A DNA stretch of 64,000 nt from the NCBI RefSeq assembly GCF_040643435.1, contig NZ_JBEYUH010000004.1, positions 297,724 to 361,723 on the forward strand, given 5' to 3'. Every line of letters begins with the position of its first letter. The stretch's first letter is position 1. This stretch comes from Rhodococcus sp040643435 (lineage in GTDB: Bacteria > Actinomycetota > Actinomycetes > Mycobacteriales > Mycobacteriaceae). Both the position numbers and the translations under genes were made by a program. Positions 25,444 through 33,968 of this stretch are shown one piece after another. Below the pieces are notes generated by a model that searched no databases, was not told where the DNA came from, and worked only from the letters and a program-made list of their open reading frames with translations.

Positions 25444-25803
25444 ATGACCGCACTCGTCGACGAACGACGTGAACAGTTCAAGAAGGATGTCGCGGCACTG
25501 GGGCTCGACGCTCCCCGCTCCGGATCGGGTGGAAAAGCCCGGATCATCGGCCTGATTCTGATGGTGGTCGGGGCGGCGGCGGTCTTCGTCGTCTACATCG
25601 CCTCGCTGACACTGTCCGACGCCCGCGACCTGCTGTCCTATCAATTGCTGGCCTTGGGATTCGTGGCGATCACTCTGGTCGGCGCTGCCGTCTATCTCGC
25701 GGCTGCCGTCACCCGTGTCCTGAGCCTGTGGTTGGTCAGGCAACTGCTCGAGAGCAGCGCGCAGGCCGAGCGGTTCGCGGAGGCTGTCGTGCGCAAGGAC
25801 TGA
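25444..25803 (+). CDS. Small membrane protein ending the liv operon
   Basis: A 119-residue protein that I do not recognise. It has a charged N-terminus (MTALVDERREQFKKDVAALG), two hydrophobic helices (about residues 34-56 and 65-90) and an amphipathic, Ala/Glu-rich C-terminus. The consensus AGGAGG at 25432-25437 abuts the first ATG at 25438, which would leave no spacing, so the second ATG at 25444 with a six-base spacer is the better start. Its place as the fifth gene of the importer operon suggests an accessory subunit; the function is unknown. Confidence 0.7.
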   Translation: MTALVDERREQFKKDVAALGLDAPRSGSGGKARIIGLILMVVGAAAVFVVYIASLTLSDARDLLSYQLLALGFVAITLVGAAVYLAAAVTRVLSLWLVRQLLESSAQAERFAEAVVRKD

Positions 25804-25835
25804 CATCCGGTGTGCCGAGAGTCGATACGGCAAAC

Positions 25836-25870
25836 GACGGCCCATCCCCCTTACGGGAGGATGGGCCGTC
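25836..25870. terminator. Terminator between the liv operon and metY
   Basis: A 12-bp perfect stem (GACGGCCCATCC, 25836-25847, with 25859-25870) and an 11-base loop lie between two convergent transcription units. It probably works in both directions. Confidence 0.8.
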
Positions 25871-25892
25871 GCTCGTCGTCGAACCCGTCGGA

Positions 25893-27206
25893 TCAGCTAC
25901 CTGCGGCCTCGAGGCCCGCGGTGATGTCGGCGAGGATGTCGTCGATGTGCTCGATGCCCACTGCGAGCCGCACGAGGCCCGGAGTGACGCCCGCGGCGAA
26001 CTGCTCGTCGACCGTGAGCTGAGAGTGCGTCGTCGACGCGGGGTGGATGACCAGCGACCGGACGTCGCCGATGTTCGCGACGTGGCTGTGCAGGGTCAGC
26101 GCGTTGACGAACCGCTTGCCTGCGTCGATGCCGCCGGCGAGTTCGAACACCACGATTGCGCCCGCGCCCTTGGGAGTCAGCGCCTGCGCGCGGTCGTACC
26201 ACGGCGAGGACTTCAGGCCGGCGTACGCGACCGATGCGACCTCGGGGCGGCTCTCGAGGAACTCGGCGACCTTCTGGGCGTTCTCCACGTGCCGTTCGAT
26301 GCGCAGGCTCAGCGTTTCGAGGCCCTGCGAGATGAGGAATGCGTTGAACGGCGAGACCGCCGCACCGACGTCACGCAGCAGCTGCACGCGCGCCTTGAGT
26401 GCGAAGGCCGGTGCACCGAGGTCGGCGAAGACGACACCGTGGTAGCTCGGATCGGGTGTCGTGAAGCCGGGATGCCGGCCCTGCGTCCAGTCGAACTTGC
26501 CACCGTCGACGATGACGCCGGCGATCGCCGTTCCGTGGCCACCGAGGTACTTGGTGGCGGAGTGCACGACGATGTCGGCACCGTGCTCGAGCGGACGCAG
26601 CAGGTAGGGAGTGGCGACCGTGTTGTCGACGATCAGCGGCAGCCCGTTCTCATGGGCGACCTCGGAGATGCCGGGCAGGTCGAGGATGTGGTTCTTCGGG
26701 TTGGCGATCGTCTCACCGAAGAACGCGCGCGTGTTGTCGCGGATGGCCTCGCGCCAGTGGTCGAGGTTGTCGGGATCCTCGACGAAGGTGACCTCGATGC
26801 CCAGCTTGGGCAGCGTGTAGTGGAACAGGTTGTAGGTGCCGCCGTAGAGATAGGGGCTCGACACGATGTGGTCGCCGGCCTGCGCCAGGTTGAGAATCGC
26901 GAAGGTCTCCGCGGCCTGGCCGGACGCGAGCAGAAGGGCGGCGACGCCACCTTCGAGGGCGGCGATGCGCTGCTCGACCGCGTCCTGCGTCGGATTCATG
27001 ATGCGGGTGTAGATGTTGCCCGGCTCGGCCAGGCCGAACAGCGCTGCGGCGTGATCGGTGCTGTCGAAGGTGTAGCTGGTGGTCTGGTAGATCGGGAGCG
27101 CCCGGGCCTTCGTGTCGCCGCCGGCGGGCTGGCCCACGTGGATCTGCTTGGTCTCGAAGCTCCAGTTCGCGCTGGGGTCGATTGCGTCGGGGGTGGTGTC
27201 ACTCAT
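25893..27206 (-). CDS. metY: O-acetylhomoserine sulfhydrylase (aminocarboxypropyltransferase)
   Basis: Makes homocysteine from O-acetylhomoserine and sulfide, in methionine synthesis. The 437-residue PLP enzyme of the Cys/Met-metabolism family has the PLP Lys in VVHSATKYLGGHGT, the cofactor Tyr/Arg region NIYTRIMNPTQDAVEQR, and GLETLSLRIERHVENA. The length matches MetY (about 430-440) rather than MetB (about 390). The ATG at 27206 gives MSDTTPDAIDPSANWSFETKQIH, the usual N-terminus. No metX is in the window. Confidence 0.92.
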   Translation of the reverse strand: MSDTTPDAIDPSANWSFETKQIHVGQPAGGDTKARALPIYQTTSYTFDSTDHAAALFGLAEPGNIYTRIMNPTQDAVEQRIAALEGGVAALLLASGQAAETFAILNLAQAGDHIVSSPYLYGGTYNLFHYTLPKLGIEVTFVEDPDNLDHWREAIRDNTRAFFGETIANPKNHILDLPGISEVAHENGLPLIVDNTVATPYLLRPLEHGADIVVHSATKYLGGHGTAIAGVIVDGGKFDWTQGRHPGFTTPDPSYHGVVFADLGAPAFALKARVQLLRDVGAAVSPFNAFLISQGLETLSLRIERHVENAQKVAEFLESRPEVASVAYAGLKSSPWYDRAQALTPKGAGAIVVFELAGGIDAGKRFVNALTLHSHVANIGDVRSLVIHPASTTHSQLTVDEQFAAGVTPGLVRLAVGIEHIDDILADITAGLEAAGS

Positions 27207-27533
27207 GGTTCTGCTCCGGATTCGGGAGATGGTCGGATCGTCGACGTGCTGACCTTCGGGCCTCGGGCACGACGCCACCGCGGGGTGGCCGTCGTGGGGG
27301 CAGGGGCGGGTGCGGCGGTCAGCGGGCCCGGCACCCGCAGATACACGAAAGGTGTGCACGACGGTGCGGTCGCTGTGCCGACCACTCGTACGTCTTGCTC
27401 ACGGTCCCGACAATAACCTGTCCGGCCGATCCCGACCAGACACGTAGGGATTCCCTCCCGTCGAAGTCTTCGCAGCGGCGTACCTACAGTCTGTGTGCAC
27501 CTCTTCCGGTGGCCCCTGTGATACTGCTAACGT
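27207..27533. other. Intergenic region between metY and the IclR gene
   Basis: This divergent gap runs about 390 bases to the TTG at 27597. It contains GC-rich stretches with imperfect stems (for example around 27270-27330) and no convincing gene. I looked for SAM riboswitch hallmarks on the minus strand, because metY is often so regulated, and found none. The part next to the IclR gene holds a separate dyad. Confidence 0.4.
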
Positions 27534-27551
27534 ACTGGAACAGATTCCAGT
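27534..27551. promoter_or_regulatory. IclR-type operator
   Basis: ACTGGAA-CAGA-TTCCAGT is a perfect 7-4-7 dyad. It contains TGGAA-N4-TTCCA, which resembles the TGGAA...TTCCA core described for IclR-family sites. It lies 45 bases before the TTG start of the IclR gene and so is a likely autoregulatory site. Confidence 0.55.
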
Positions 27552-27596
27552 TTCATGAGGCGCGCAGGGTCGTGGCCAGGACTTATGGAGGTGCAG

Positions 27597-28427
27597 TTGA
27601 CCGCCGTCGACTCCTCGCTCGAGCCCGTCGGAACCTCGGCGAAGCGTGAACTTCCGCCATCGATGGTCGACCGGATGACCTTGATCCTCGAGGCATTCGA
27701 CAGTCGAGGCGCCCTCACTCTCGAAGAGGTCACCTGTCGCTCGGGTCTGCCGCGCTCGACTGTGCACCGGATCCTCGATCATCTCGTTCGCCGCGACTGG
27801 ATCGAGCACGCATCCTTCGGGTACTGCCTCGGCTCGCGTGCTCTCGGCCTCGGTGGCAGCGACACCGGGCACCGCCGCATCCGGGAGGCCGCCGCACCGC
27901 ATCTCCACGACCTGGCGATGCAGACCGGTGCCGTGGTGCATCTGACGGTCCTCGAAGGAAACGAGGTGCTCTACCTCGACAAGGTCGGTGGACAGCTCGT
28001 GTCCAGCGTGCCGTCGCGTGTCGGCGGACGATTCCCTGCCTACGCGACCGCGGCCGGAAAGGCCATCCTGGCGTGGCTCGAACCCGAACGCATCGATGCC
28101 CTCTACGGCAAGCAGTTGATCCCGTGCACCGAGCGCACGATCCGCGACCAGGTGGCGCTGCATCAGGAACTCAATCGCATCCGCAAGCGCCGCGGTGTCG
28201 CCTTCGAGCGCGAGGAGGCGGCACGCGGCATCGGATGTGTGGGTGTCGCGCTCCGCGGTGTCGACGGTCCGGTCGCGGCTCTGTCGCTGGCCGCGGATGC
28301 CCGCTCGACCCGTCTGGAATGGGTGGCTCCGATCGTGGCCGACACCGCCCGGAAGATCACGCGATTGCTCTTCCCGGAGCAGGAGCGCGACGACACTCTG
28401 GCCGGTGCCACCGAAAAGGTCGGCTGA
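27597..28427 (+). CDS. IclR-family transcriptional regulator
   Basis: A protein of about 276 residues. The N-terminal winged helix (GALTLEEVTCRSGLPRSTVHRILDHLVRRDWIEHASFGYCLG) is followed by an IclR effector domain (PSRVGGRFPAYATAAGKAILAWLEPE, RGIGCVGVALRGVDGPVAALSLAA). I choose TTG 27597, because GGAGG lies five bases upstream; ATG 27585 or 27555 are alternatives, but 27555 would put the dyad where the ribosome-binding site should be. It is convergent with the AurF-like oxygenase gene. Confidence 0.8.
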   Translation: MTAVDSSLEPVGTSAKRELPPSMVDRMTLILEAFDSRGALTLEEVTCRSGLPRSTVHRILDHLVRRDWIEHASFGYCLGSRALGLGGSDTGHRRIREAAAPHLHDLAMQTGAVVHLTVLEGNEVLYLDKVGGQLVSSVPSRVGGRFPAYATAAGKAILAWLEPERIDALYGKQLIPCTERTIRDQVALHQELNRIRKRRGVAFEREEAARGIGCVGVALRGVDGPVAALSLAADARSTRLEWVAPIVADTARKITRLLFPEQERDDTLAGATEKVG

Positions 28428-28453
28428 CGCCACCACTTGCTCTACAGACGACC

Positions 28454-28508
28454 CGTGCGCAGTTCTCGTCGTGGACCCTCTGGGGATCGACGGCAAGAAC
28501 TGCGCACG
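28454..28508. terminator. Long hairpin between IclR and oxygenase genes
   Basis: Outer stem 28454-28466 with 28496-28508 (CGTGCGCAGTTCT arm, 13 bp perfect). The 29 inner bases form a second short stem (CGTCG with CGACG) capped by CCC-TCT-GGG. It sits between convergent genes and probably terminates both. Confidence 0.7.
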
Positions 28509-28532
28509 CGGTCGTTTCGGGCTGGCCCCCCC

Positions 28533-29465
28533 TCAGAGCAGGTGGACCTTCTTGTAGAGGATCTTCGACGGTCCGCCGACGAGGCCGACACTGTCGAGGA
28601 AGGTCATGAGCTTGGCGCCCGACTTGCGCACCCGATCGTGATAGTGCTTGTTGCCCTTGGCTTCCCGAAGCGCGCGTTCGCGGTCGAGGCCGGCATTGGC
28701 GTAGACGTCCGGGTGGATCATGCTCTTGACGACGAAGAACACCACGAGGGCGGTGTTGAAACGCTCGATGGCGAGTCGTGCACGACTCGCCCCGGCGAGG
28801 CGGCGTGCCACCTCCTCGCGGGCGAACCGGATGTGACGCGCTTCTTCGAGGACGTGGATCTTCGACACCGCCCGGGTGACGGGCTGGACCCGCTCGTCGC
28901 GCATGAAGTCGCGCTGCATCATGTCGAGGATCTCCTCGGCAGCCATGACGGCGGCGTAGGCGTTGGCGCCCTTGAAGAAGTGGCCCCACAGGCGGCCGAG
29001 CTGGTGGATGTAACGCGCAGGCCCGTAGCCCGGCATGTTCAGTCGCTCGCCGGCGCGTGCGAACATCACCGAATGGCGGCACTCGTCGGCGACTTCGGTG
29101 AGAGCGAACTGGACGTGGCGCGAATGCTTGTCGCGGTCGTAGACGTCACGCAGGAGCATCTGCATGAGCAGGATCTCGAACCACAGGCCGACGCTCGATA
29201 CGCTCGCGGCCTCGTGCTTCGTCAGCTCGATGCGCTGTTCGTCGGTGAGTTCGTCCCACAGTGCAGTGCCGTAGAGCGTGCTCCACTCGGGTGTCATGCC
29301 GAACTTGTCGTCCGGGACGGGGGCTTCCCAGTCGACCTCGACGACAGGGTCGTACGACTTGCGCGCCGACGAGGCGAGCAGCCGTGCGGCCGTTTCCTCG
29401 CGATCGGACAGTGCGACGCCGGGAACGAAGCCCTTGCTGGTCTCGCGGGTTAGCGATGCGGTCAT
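28533..29465 (-). CDS. AurF-like diiron oxygenase
   Basis: A 310-residue helical protein of the AurF N-oxygenase family, ferritin-like. The diiron ligand set can be read as Glu97 (LWFEILLMQ), Glu128 and His131 (EVADECRHSVMFAR), Glu177/178 (MAAEEILDMM), and His204, Glu207/208 and His211 (HVLEEARHIRF). AurF oxidises p-aminobenzoate to the nitro compound, but other members have different or unknown substrates. It is a lone gene with no biosynthetic cluster around it, and no electron-transfer partner is adjacent. The start is ATG 29465 with AAGGTGGAG upstream. Confidence 0.85.
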   Translation of the reverse strand: MTASLTRETSKGFVPGVALSDREETAARLLASSARKSYDPVVEVDWEAPVPDDKFGMTPEWSTLYGTALWDELTDEQRIELTKHEAASVSSVGLWFEILLMQMLLRDVYDRDKHSRHVQFALTEVADECRHSVMFARAGERLNMPGYGPARYIHQLGRLWGHFFKGANAYAAVMAAEEILDMMQRDFMRDERVQPVTRAVSKIHVLEEARHIRFAREEVARRLAGASRARLAIERFNTALVVFFVVKSMIHPDVYANAGLDRERALREAKGNKHYHDRVRKSGAKLMTFLDSVGLVGGPSKILYKKVHLL

Positions 29466-29532
29466 GTCTCCACCTTTTAGTGTGACGACTGGTAACTGTT
29501 ATCTAGGTTAGCGTGACACCGCGCACAGCACA

Positions 29533-29558
29533 ATGCCCGCGACTCGTGTCGCGGGCAT
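29533..29558. terminator. Hairpin after the DHA2 exporter gene
   Basis: ATGCCCGCGAC (29533-29543) pairs perfectly with 29548-29558 around a four-base TCGT loop, just downstream of the exporter stop and upstream of the AurF-like gene. It is a likely terminator for the exporter. Confidence 0.65.
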
Positions 29559-29581
29559 CGGGAAGAACCGGTGGCGGATGT

Positions 29582-31108
29582 CTACGAGCGTCCGGGCGCC
29601 CAGAAGGCCGAGATCACGGCACCGATCAGCAGGATCGCAGCTACCGCCCACGACGCTTGCTGGAGTCCGTCGAGGAATGCGTTCTGTGCGAGCTCGGCGA
29701 GCTGCTCGCCCTGCGGACCGGCCTGCTCCGCGACCGCTATCGCCGCGGCGAGCGAATCCTGAACTGCGGACCGTGCCGGTTCGGGAATCATCGGTGCGAC
29801 CGGATCGACTCCGTGGCCGTAGGCCGCGGCAAGGACGCTACCCGTGATCGCGACGCCGATCGCCGCACCGATCTCCCGAGTCGCGTCGTTGACGGCCGAT
29901 GCCACCCCGAGCTGGTCCTCGGGGGTATTGGTGACGATCGCGTGCGTCGCAGGAGCCGTGCAGATTCCGACGCCGAAGCCCGCGACCGTCAATGTGAACG
30001 CCACTTCGACGTACGAGGACTCGGCGTCGAGCAGGCCCATGAGGGCGAGGCCGAGGCCGATCAGGGCCAGACCGGCGCTCAGCAGCACGCGGATACCGGT
30101 CCGCTTCAACAGGATCGGTACCGCGAGGGACAGTCCCATAACCACGAAGAAGATCGGTGTCAGTGCCAGCGAGGCGCGAAGCGGCGAATAACCGAGCACG
30201 AGCTGCAGATACTGCACGATCAGGAAGAAGAGACCGAAGCCGGCGAGATACTGGAACGCCAGTCCGGCCGCGCCCGCCCCGAAGGCCCGCCCGGTGAACA
30301 GGCGCACATCCAGCAACGGCGCTTTCGATCGAAGTTCGACGAGGACGAAGCCGGCGGCGGCGACCAGGCCCGTGATCATCGCCCCCAGCGTCACGACGTC
30401 CGCCCATCCGCGGTGTGGGCCTTCCATCACACCGAGGACGAAAAGTCCCACTGCGAGGACGACGAGGATCCCTCCGCCGAAGTCGAACGGCAGCGGTTGC
30501 GCCGATCGCGACGATCCGATGGTGAGTGATACGCCGACCAGCACGAGCGCGATGGCGGCCGAGCCACCGAAAATCACCTGCCACGACGCGTACTCGAGGA
30601 CCAGTCCCGAGAGGATCATCCCGAGTACGGCCCCTGATCCGGCCACACCAGCCCAGATGCCGATCACCCGCGCGCGCTGCGCCTCGACGAAACCGGCAGT
30701 GATCAAGGACAGTGTCGACGGCATGACGAGCGCCGCGCCGACCCCCGCGACCGCTCTGGCCCCGATGATCCACAAGGGTGCGTCGGCGAACAACGGCATC
30801 AGCGAGCCGAATGCGAACACGATCAGCCCCACGATCATGACACCGCGACGGCCGAACCGGTCGCCGAGCGCACCCGCAGGCAGGAGCAGGGCTGCCAGCG
30901 CCAGGGTGTAGCCGTCGACGATCCACGTCAACTGGCTCTGCGTGGCCCCGGTGTCGACCGCGATGTCCGGCAAGGCCGTGTTCAGGGATGCCATCGCGGC
31001 GATGACCACGGCGACCGCAGAGCACGCGACGGCGAGCAGTCGGATCTGCGCCCCGGTCATGCGGGGCGGGGCACTCGGATTCGTGGTCGGGCTGGCGGTG
31101 TCGGACAC
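29582..31108 (-). CDS. DHA2-type MFS exporter
   Basis: A 508-residue protein with about 14 membrane helices. It carries the DHA2 motifs: LTWIVDGYTLALAALLLPAGALGDRFGRRGVMI (motif A) and an Arg-containing VAGVGAALVMPSTLSLI segment (motif C-like). Such proteins export drugs or metabolites by proton exchange. A TetR-type gene is divergent with a 115-base gap, which is the common arrangement of a drug-exporter/repressor pair. The substrate cannot be told from sequence. Confidence 0.88.
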   Translation of the reverse strand: MSDTASPTTNPSAPPRMTGAQIRLLAVACSAVAVVIAAMASLNTALPDIAVDTGATQSQLTWIVDGYTLALAALLLPAGALGDRFGRRGVMIVGLIVFAFGSLMPLFADAPLWIIGARAVAGVGAALVMPSTLSLITAGFVEAQRARVIGIWAGVAGSGAVLGMILSGLVLEYASWQVIFGGSAAIALVLVGVSLTIGSSRSAQPLPFDFGGGILVVLAVGLFVLGVMEGPHRGWADVVTLGAMITGLVAAAGFVLVELRSKAPLLDVRLFTGRAFGAGAAGLAFQYLAGFGLFFLIVQYLQLVLGYSPLRASLALTPIFFVVMGLSLAVPILLKRTGIRVLLSAGLALIGLGLALMGLLDAESSYVEVAFTLTVAGFGVGICTAPATHAIVTNTPEDQLGVASAVNDATREIGAAIGVAITGSVLAAAYGHGVDPVAPMIPEPARSAVQDSLAAAIAVAEQAGPQGEQLAELAQNAFLDGLQQASWAVAAILLIGAVISAFWAPGRS

Positions 31109-31223
31109 GGGAGCCTTCCGGAAGCGGAGGAAATGCCGGGAACCGAGAAACGAGACTATCGGTATCGTAGCGGAACCGCTGGTCTTGCAACACGCTCAGC
31201 GCGCAGCGACTACAACTGGAGAT

Positions 31224-31901
31224 GTGAGCGTCGACCCCGGAGCGCAGTCCCGTCATGAACCTGTCGCTCGGCTCGGCAGCGTTGCCCGCGACGAAGACCC
31301 CCGCAGGGTGCGATCGCGGGCGCGCCTGCTCGACGCGGCGACCGCACTGCTGGCGACCGGCGGCGCCGACGCGGTCACGATCGATGCAGTCACCGCGTCC
31401 GCGGGTGTGGCCCGCGCGACGCTCTACCGTCACTTCGCCAACGGCACCGAGTTGATTGCCGCAGCCTTCGCGCGGCTGCTCCCACCGGCTCCGCCCGTAC
31501 CGGACGGCGGAGACCTTCGCACACGGCTGGTCGAACTGCTCGCCGCGCAGGCACGCATCATCGAGGAAGCGCCCATCCCGCTGACGGCGATGTGCTGGAT
31601 GGGTCTGGGACCGGGGCTCGGTGAACTCGTGAAGGAGCCGGGTCGCGAGGCCCGTCCCGAACTGCAGTCGCTACGCGAGATCCTCGTCGACCGGTACCGC
31701 TCGTCGTTCGACCGCGTGCTCGCCACTGCCGATGCCCGCAGCGAACTCGGGGAATTCGACTACGACCTCGCCCTGGTCCAGTTGCTCGGGCCGATCGTCT
31801 TCAACCGACTCGCCACGCTCGCGCCGCTCGACCGGCGCGCATGCGAGCACATCGTCGACGATTTCATCGCTGCGCGCAGGGCGCGCAGGGCGGATCGTTA
31901 G
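31224..31901 (+). CDS. TetR-family regulator
   Basis: A 225-residue regulator. The helix-turn-helix reads RSRARLLDAATALLATGGADAVTIDAVTASAGVARATLYRHFANGTELIAAAF, typical of TetR. The C-terminal ligand domain is variable. The likely start is GTG 31224 with a weak GGAG upstream. It is divergent from the DHA2 exporter, and the gap carries AGCGG-AA-CCGCT (31169-31180), a candidate half of an operator. The stop overlaps the stop of the convergent cyclase gene by three bases (TAG 31899-31901, TAA 31898-31900 on the other strand). Confidence 0.85.
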   Translation: MSVDPGAQSRHEPVARLGSVARDEDPRRVRSRARLLDAATALLATGGADAVTIDAVTASAGVARATLYRHFANGTELIAAAFARLLPPAPPVPDGGDLRTRLVELLAAQARIIEEAPIPLTAMCWMGLGPGLGELVKEPGREARPELQSLREILVDRYRSSFDRVLATADARSELGEFDYDLALVQLLGPIVFNRLATLAPLDRRACEHIVDDFIAARRARRADR

Positions 31902-32995
31902 AGGCCCATGTCCTCGTCGCCGAGAGCGTCTGCTCCGGCGCTCGCCTCTCGGTCCTCGTACGGGCGACGCAGTACGTACAAGCGGGAATGGTGGAAATCC
32001 CGCAGCCGTAGGGTACGCACCGTCTGGAACCGGAACTCTTCGCAGTCGGCGAGCGCGTCGGCGAGGTTCTCGTCGACGAGGATCGTGCCGGGCCGCGCGG
32101 CACCGGTGAGGCGGGCTGCGATGTTGACGACCGAACCGAACAGGTCGCCGAAGCGGGGCAGGGCCTGGCCCCATGCCAATCCGACCCGCAGATCGGGGTA
32201 GTCCTTCTGGGCGACGAACGAATCCTGCAGGTCGAGTGCGATACGCGCGGCGTCGACAGGTCGTTCGGCCGCGAACATCACCTCGTCACCGACGGTCTTG
32301 ATCACCCAGCCGTTGTGCCGGGCGATGACGTCGGAGACCTCCGATTCGAAGTAGTCGAGCAGTTCGCTCAACGCGGCGGCATCGATCTGCCGGGTCAGCC
32401 GCGTGTATCCGACCATGTCCGCGAAGCCGACGACGAGTTCGTGGAGCTCGCCGGAATCCTGCGGTCGCGCCGCGGTCCGGGCGGTCGTGGCCACGAGGTG
32501 CCGGCGCCACATATGGCTCTGCAGGCCCACCGTGAGCTCGGCCGTGCGCTCGACGATGTGGTCGACGAGCGCACGGATCTCCTCCTCCTGCGGGGGCGTG
32601 TCCGCCTTCTCGTAGGCAGCGGCGAGTCGCGTGAACACGTGGGTGTTGAGCAGATTCAGCTGCCACTCGGTCAACCGCGACATCGACTGGCCGATCGACC
32701 GGGCGGCGGGCACCTCGAGGCGTTCGTCGATCGCTCCGCTCTCGATGATCGCCGCTGTGCAACGCAGCGCTTCGACGTCCCCGTCGGTGAACATCACCAC
32801 GTCCGGATCGGGATCGACGGTCAGACCGAGGGCCTGCCAGAGTCGGCGCACACGATCGGGTTCGAGCCCACACGACTCGGCCACCTCGGTCAACGTGTAG
32901 CGAAGAGGGCCTCCGAGCAGCGCGTTCTCCAGTTGTGACTGGATCACGGACAGCACGTCGGTTCCTGATGCGGGTGCCGGATCGGACGGGGTCAC
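31898..32995 (-). CDS. Class III adenylate cyclase with MerR-like regulatory domain
   Basis: A 365-residue soluble cyclase that makes cAMP. Residues ~30-170 form a helical regulatory region with a MerR-like YTLTEVAESCGLEPDRVRRLWQALGL segment, the Ad_Cy_reg type found in mycobacterial Rv2212-like cyclases. The catalytic domain has the metal Asp in VVGFADMVGYTRL, the substrate Lys and second Asp in VIKTVGDEVMF, and the transition-state Asn/Arg in GSVVNIAARLT. The GTG at 32995 has AAGGA upstream; the longer frame to 33136 is not supported. Confidence 0.88.
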   Translation of the reverse strand: MTPSDPAPASGTDVLSVIQSQLENALLGGPLRYTLTEVAESCGLEPDRVRRLWQALGLTVDPDPDVVMFTDGDVEALRCTAAIIESGAIDERLEVPAARSIGQSMSRLTEWQLNLLNTHVFTRLAAAYEKADTPPQEEEIRALVDHIVERTAELTVGLQSHMWRRHLVATTARTAARPQDSGELHELVVGFADMVGYTRLTRQIDAAALSELLDYFESEVSDVIARHNGWVIKTVGDEVMFAAERPVDAARIALDLQDSFVAQKDYPDLRVGLAWGQALPRFGDLFGSVVNIAARLTGAARPGTILVDENLADALADCEEFRFQTVRTLRLRDFHHSRLYVLRRPYEDREASAGADALGDEDMGL

Positions 32996-33134
32996 GCATC
33001 CATCCTTACCGTGCCCGGCTCGCACGTGCGCGGCAGGTCGCACGGAACACGTGCGCACGGTGTCGTACAGATGTGCGACAGTGACCGTCATCGAAGCCCT
33101 GCCGACCCTTCGGCGCACCGAGAGAGGACGTCGC

Positions 33135-33920
33135 ATGCCGCCCCGCAGACGCGCGGATCACCTTACGGAGGAACAACTCGGAGAGCTCGGCGCGGCTCTC
33201 GCGGAGGGGCGCCGCGCGACCGTCTACCTCGTGGAAGGTATTCCGAGTCTCGGCATCGATCCCGGGACGTCGGCGCGCGTGATATCGATCAGCGGGAGCA
33301 CGGTTACAGTGCGGCCCAAGGGCGTCGACGACGAGTTGCCCTTCGAGGTCGACGAACTGCGCTCGACCCGAGAGCCGGCCGGAGCGAAGCGTCCCCCTGC
33401 GAAGGCCGCGAACGCGTCCGCCCCCGCACAGCCCGCGCCACCGGCGAAAGCTGTACCTGTGAGGCCTGCAGCCCCGAAACCTGCAACCCCGAAACCTGCT
33501 GCCGCCCCCCGCGCCGAGGAGAAGACACCCGTGAACCAGACGACCCCCATTTCGTCCGAGGCTTCCGCCCCCCGCCCGTCTGCGGTTGCGGCGGCGAAGC
33601 CGAAGGCCCCGGCCCGCAAGACGAAGAAGGCGCCGTCGATCACGATCACCCTCACCATCGATCCGGAGAACGAGTGGACCGTGGGGGTCGCGCACGGCAC
33701 CCGCAAGGTCGGAAAACCCACGCCGGTCGCGCCCGACGCCGTCGAACGGGCGGTCGGTGAACTCGGCGATCCGACAGCGACCGAAGCGGTCCAATCGGTC
33801 ATCGAAGAAGCTCGTCGTGCGGCCGAAGAGCGGGTCGCGCAGCTCAGCCGAGAACTCGAAGAAGCCCGTCAAGCTCTGGAAAGCTTGGGCACAACCCGGA
33901 AATCTGAAGGAAACCTCTAG
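33135..33920 (+). CDS. Conserved actinobacterial protein with Pro/Ala linker (possibly DUF6319)
   Basis: A 261-residue protein in three parts. An N-terminal domain of ~75 residues (PPRRRADHLTEEQLGELGAALAEGRRATVYLVEGIPSLGIDPGTSARVISI) is followed by a Pro/Ala/Lys-rich linker (~80-170), with PAAPKPATPKPAA-like repeats. A C-terminal domain (ITITLTIDPENEWTVGVAHGTRKVGKPTPV) ends in a coiled coil (EEARRAAEERVAQLSRELEEARQALESL). I believe it belongs to the DUF6319 group but am not certain. The basic, linker-rich design suggests nucleic-acid or scaffold binding; this is not established. It is divergent from the cyclase. Confidence 0.7.
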   Translation: MPPRRRADHLTEEQLGELGAALAEGRRATVYLVEGIPSLGIDPGTSARVISISGSTVTVRPKGVDDELPFEVDELRSTREPAGAKRPPAKAANASAPAQPAPPAKAVPVRPAAPKPATPKPAAAPRAEEKTPVNQTTPISSEASAPRPSAVAAAKPKAPARKTKKAPSITITLTIDPENEWTVGVAHGTRKVGKPTPVAPDAVERAVGELGDPTATEAVQSVIEEARRAAEERVAQLSRELEEARQALESLGTTRKSEGNL

Positions 33921-33968
33921 TACGCTCATTCCGACGGCCGCCCGTGGTGGCAGTGCAGGAGGGGCACC

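Noticed and set aside
25728..27416. Long forward open frame of about 560 codons
   Set aside because: Antisense to metY along its full length; low-complexity Val/Asp/Arg composition is typical of a GC-rich shadow frame.
27207..27480. Possible SAM riboswitch before metY
   Set aside because: On the minus strand I found none of the conserved cores of SAM-I, SAM-II or SAM-IV. Only GC-rich imperfect stems are visible. A covariance-model search would settle it.
29499..29517. IdeR box before the AurF-like gene
   Set aside because: Only the half TAGGTTAG is present; the other half does not match, giving about 11 of 19 positions.
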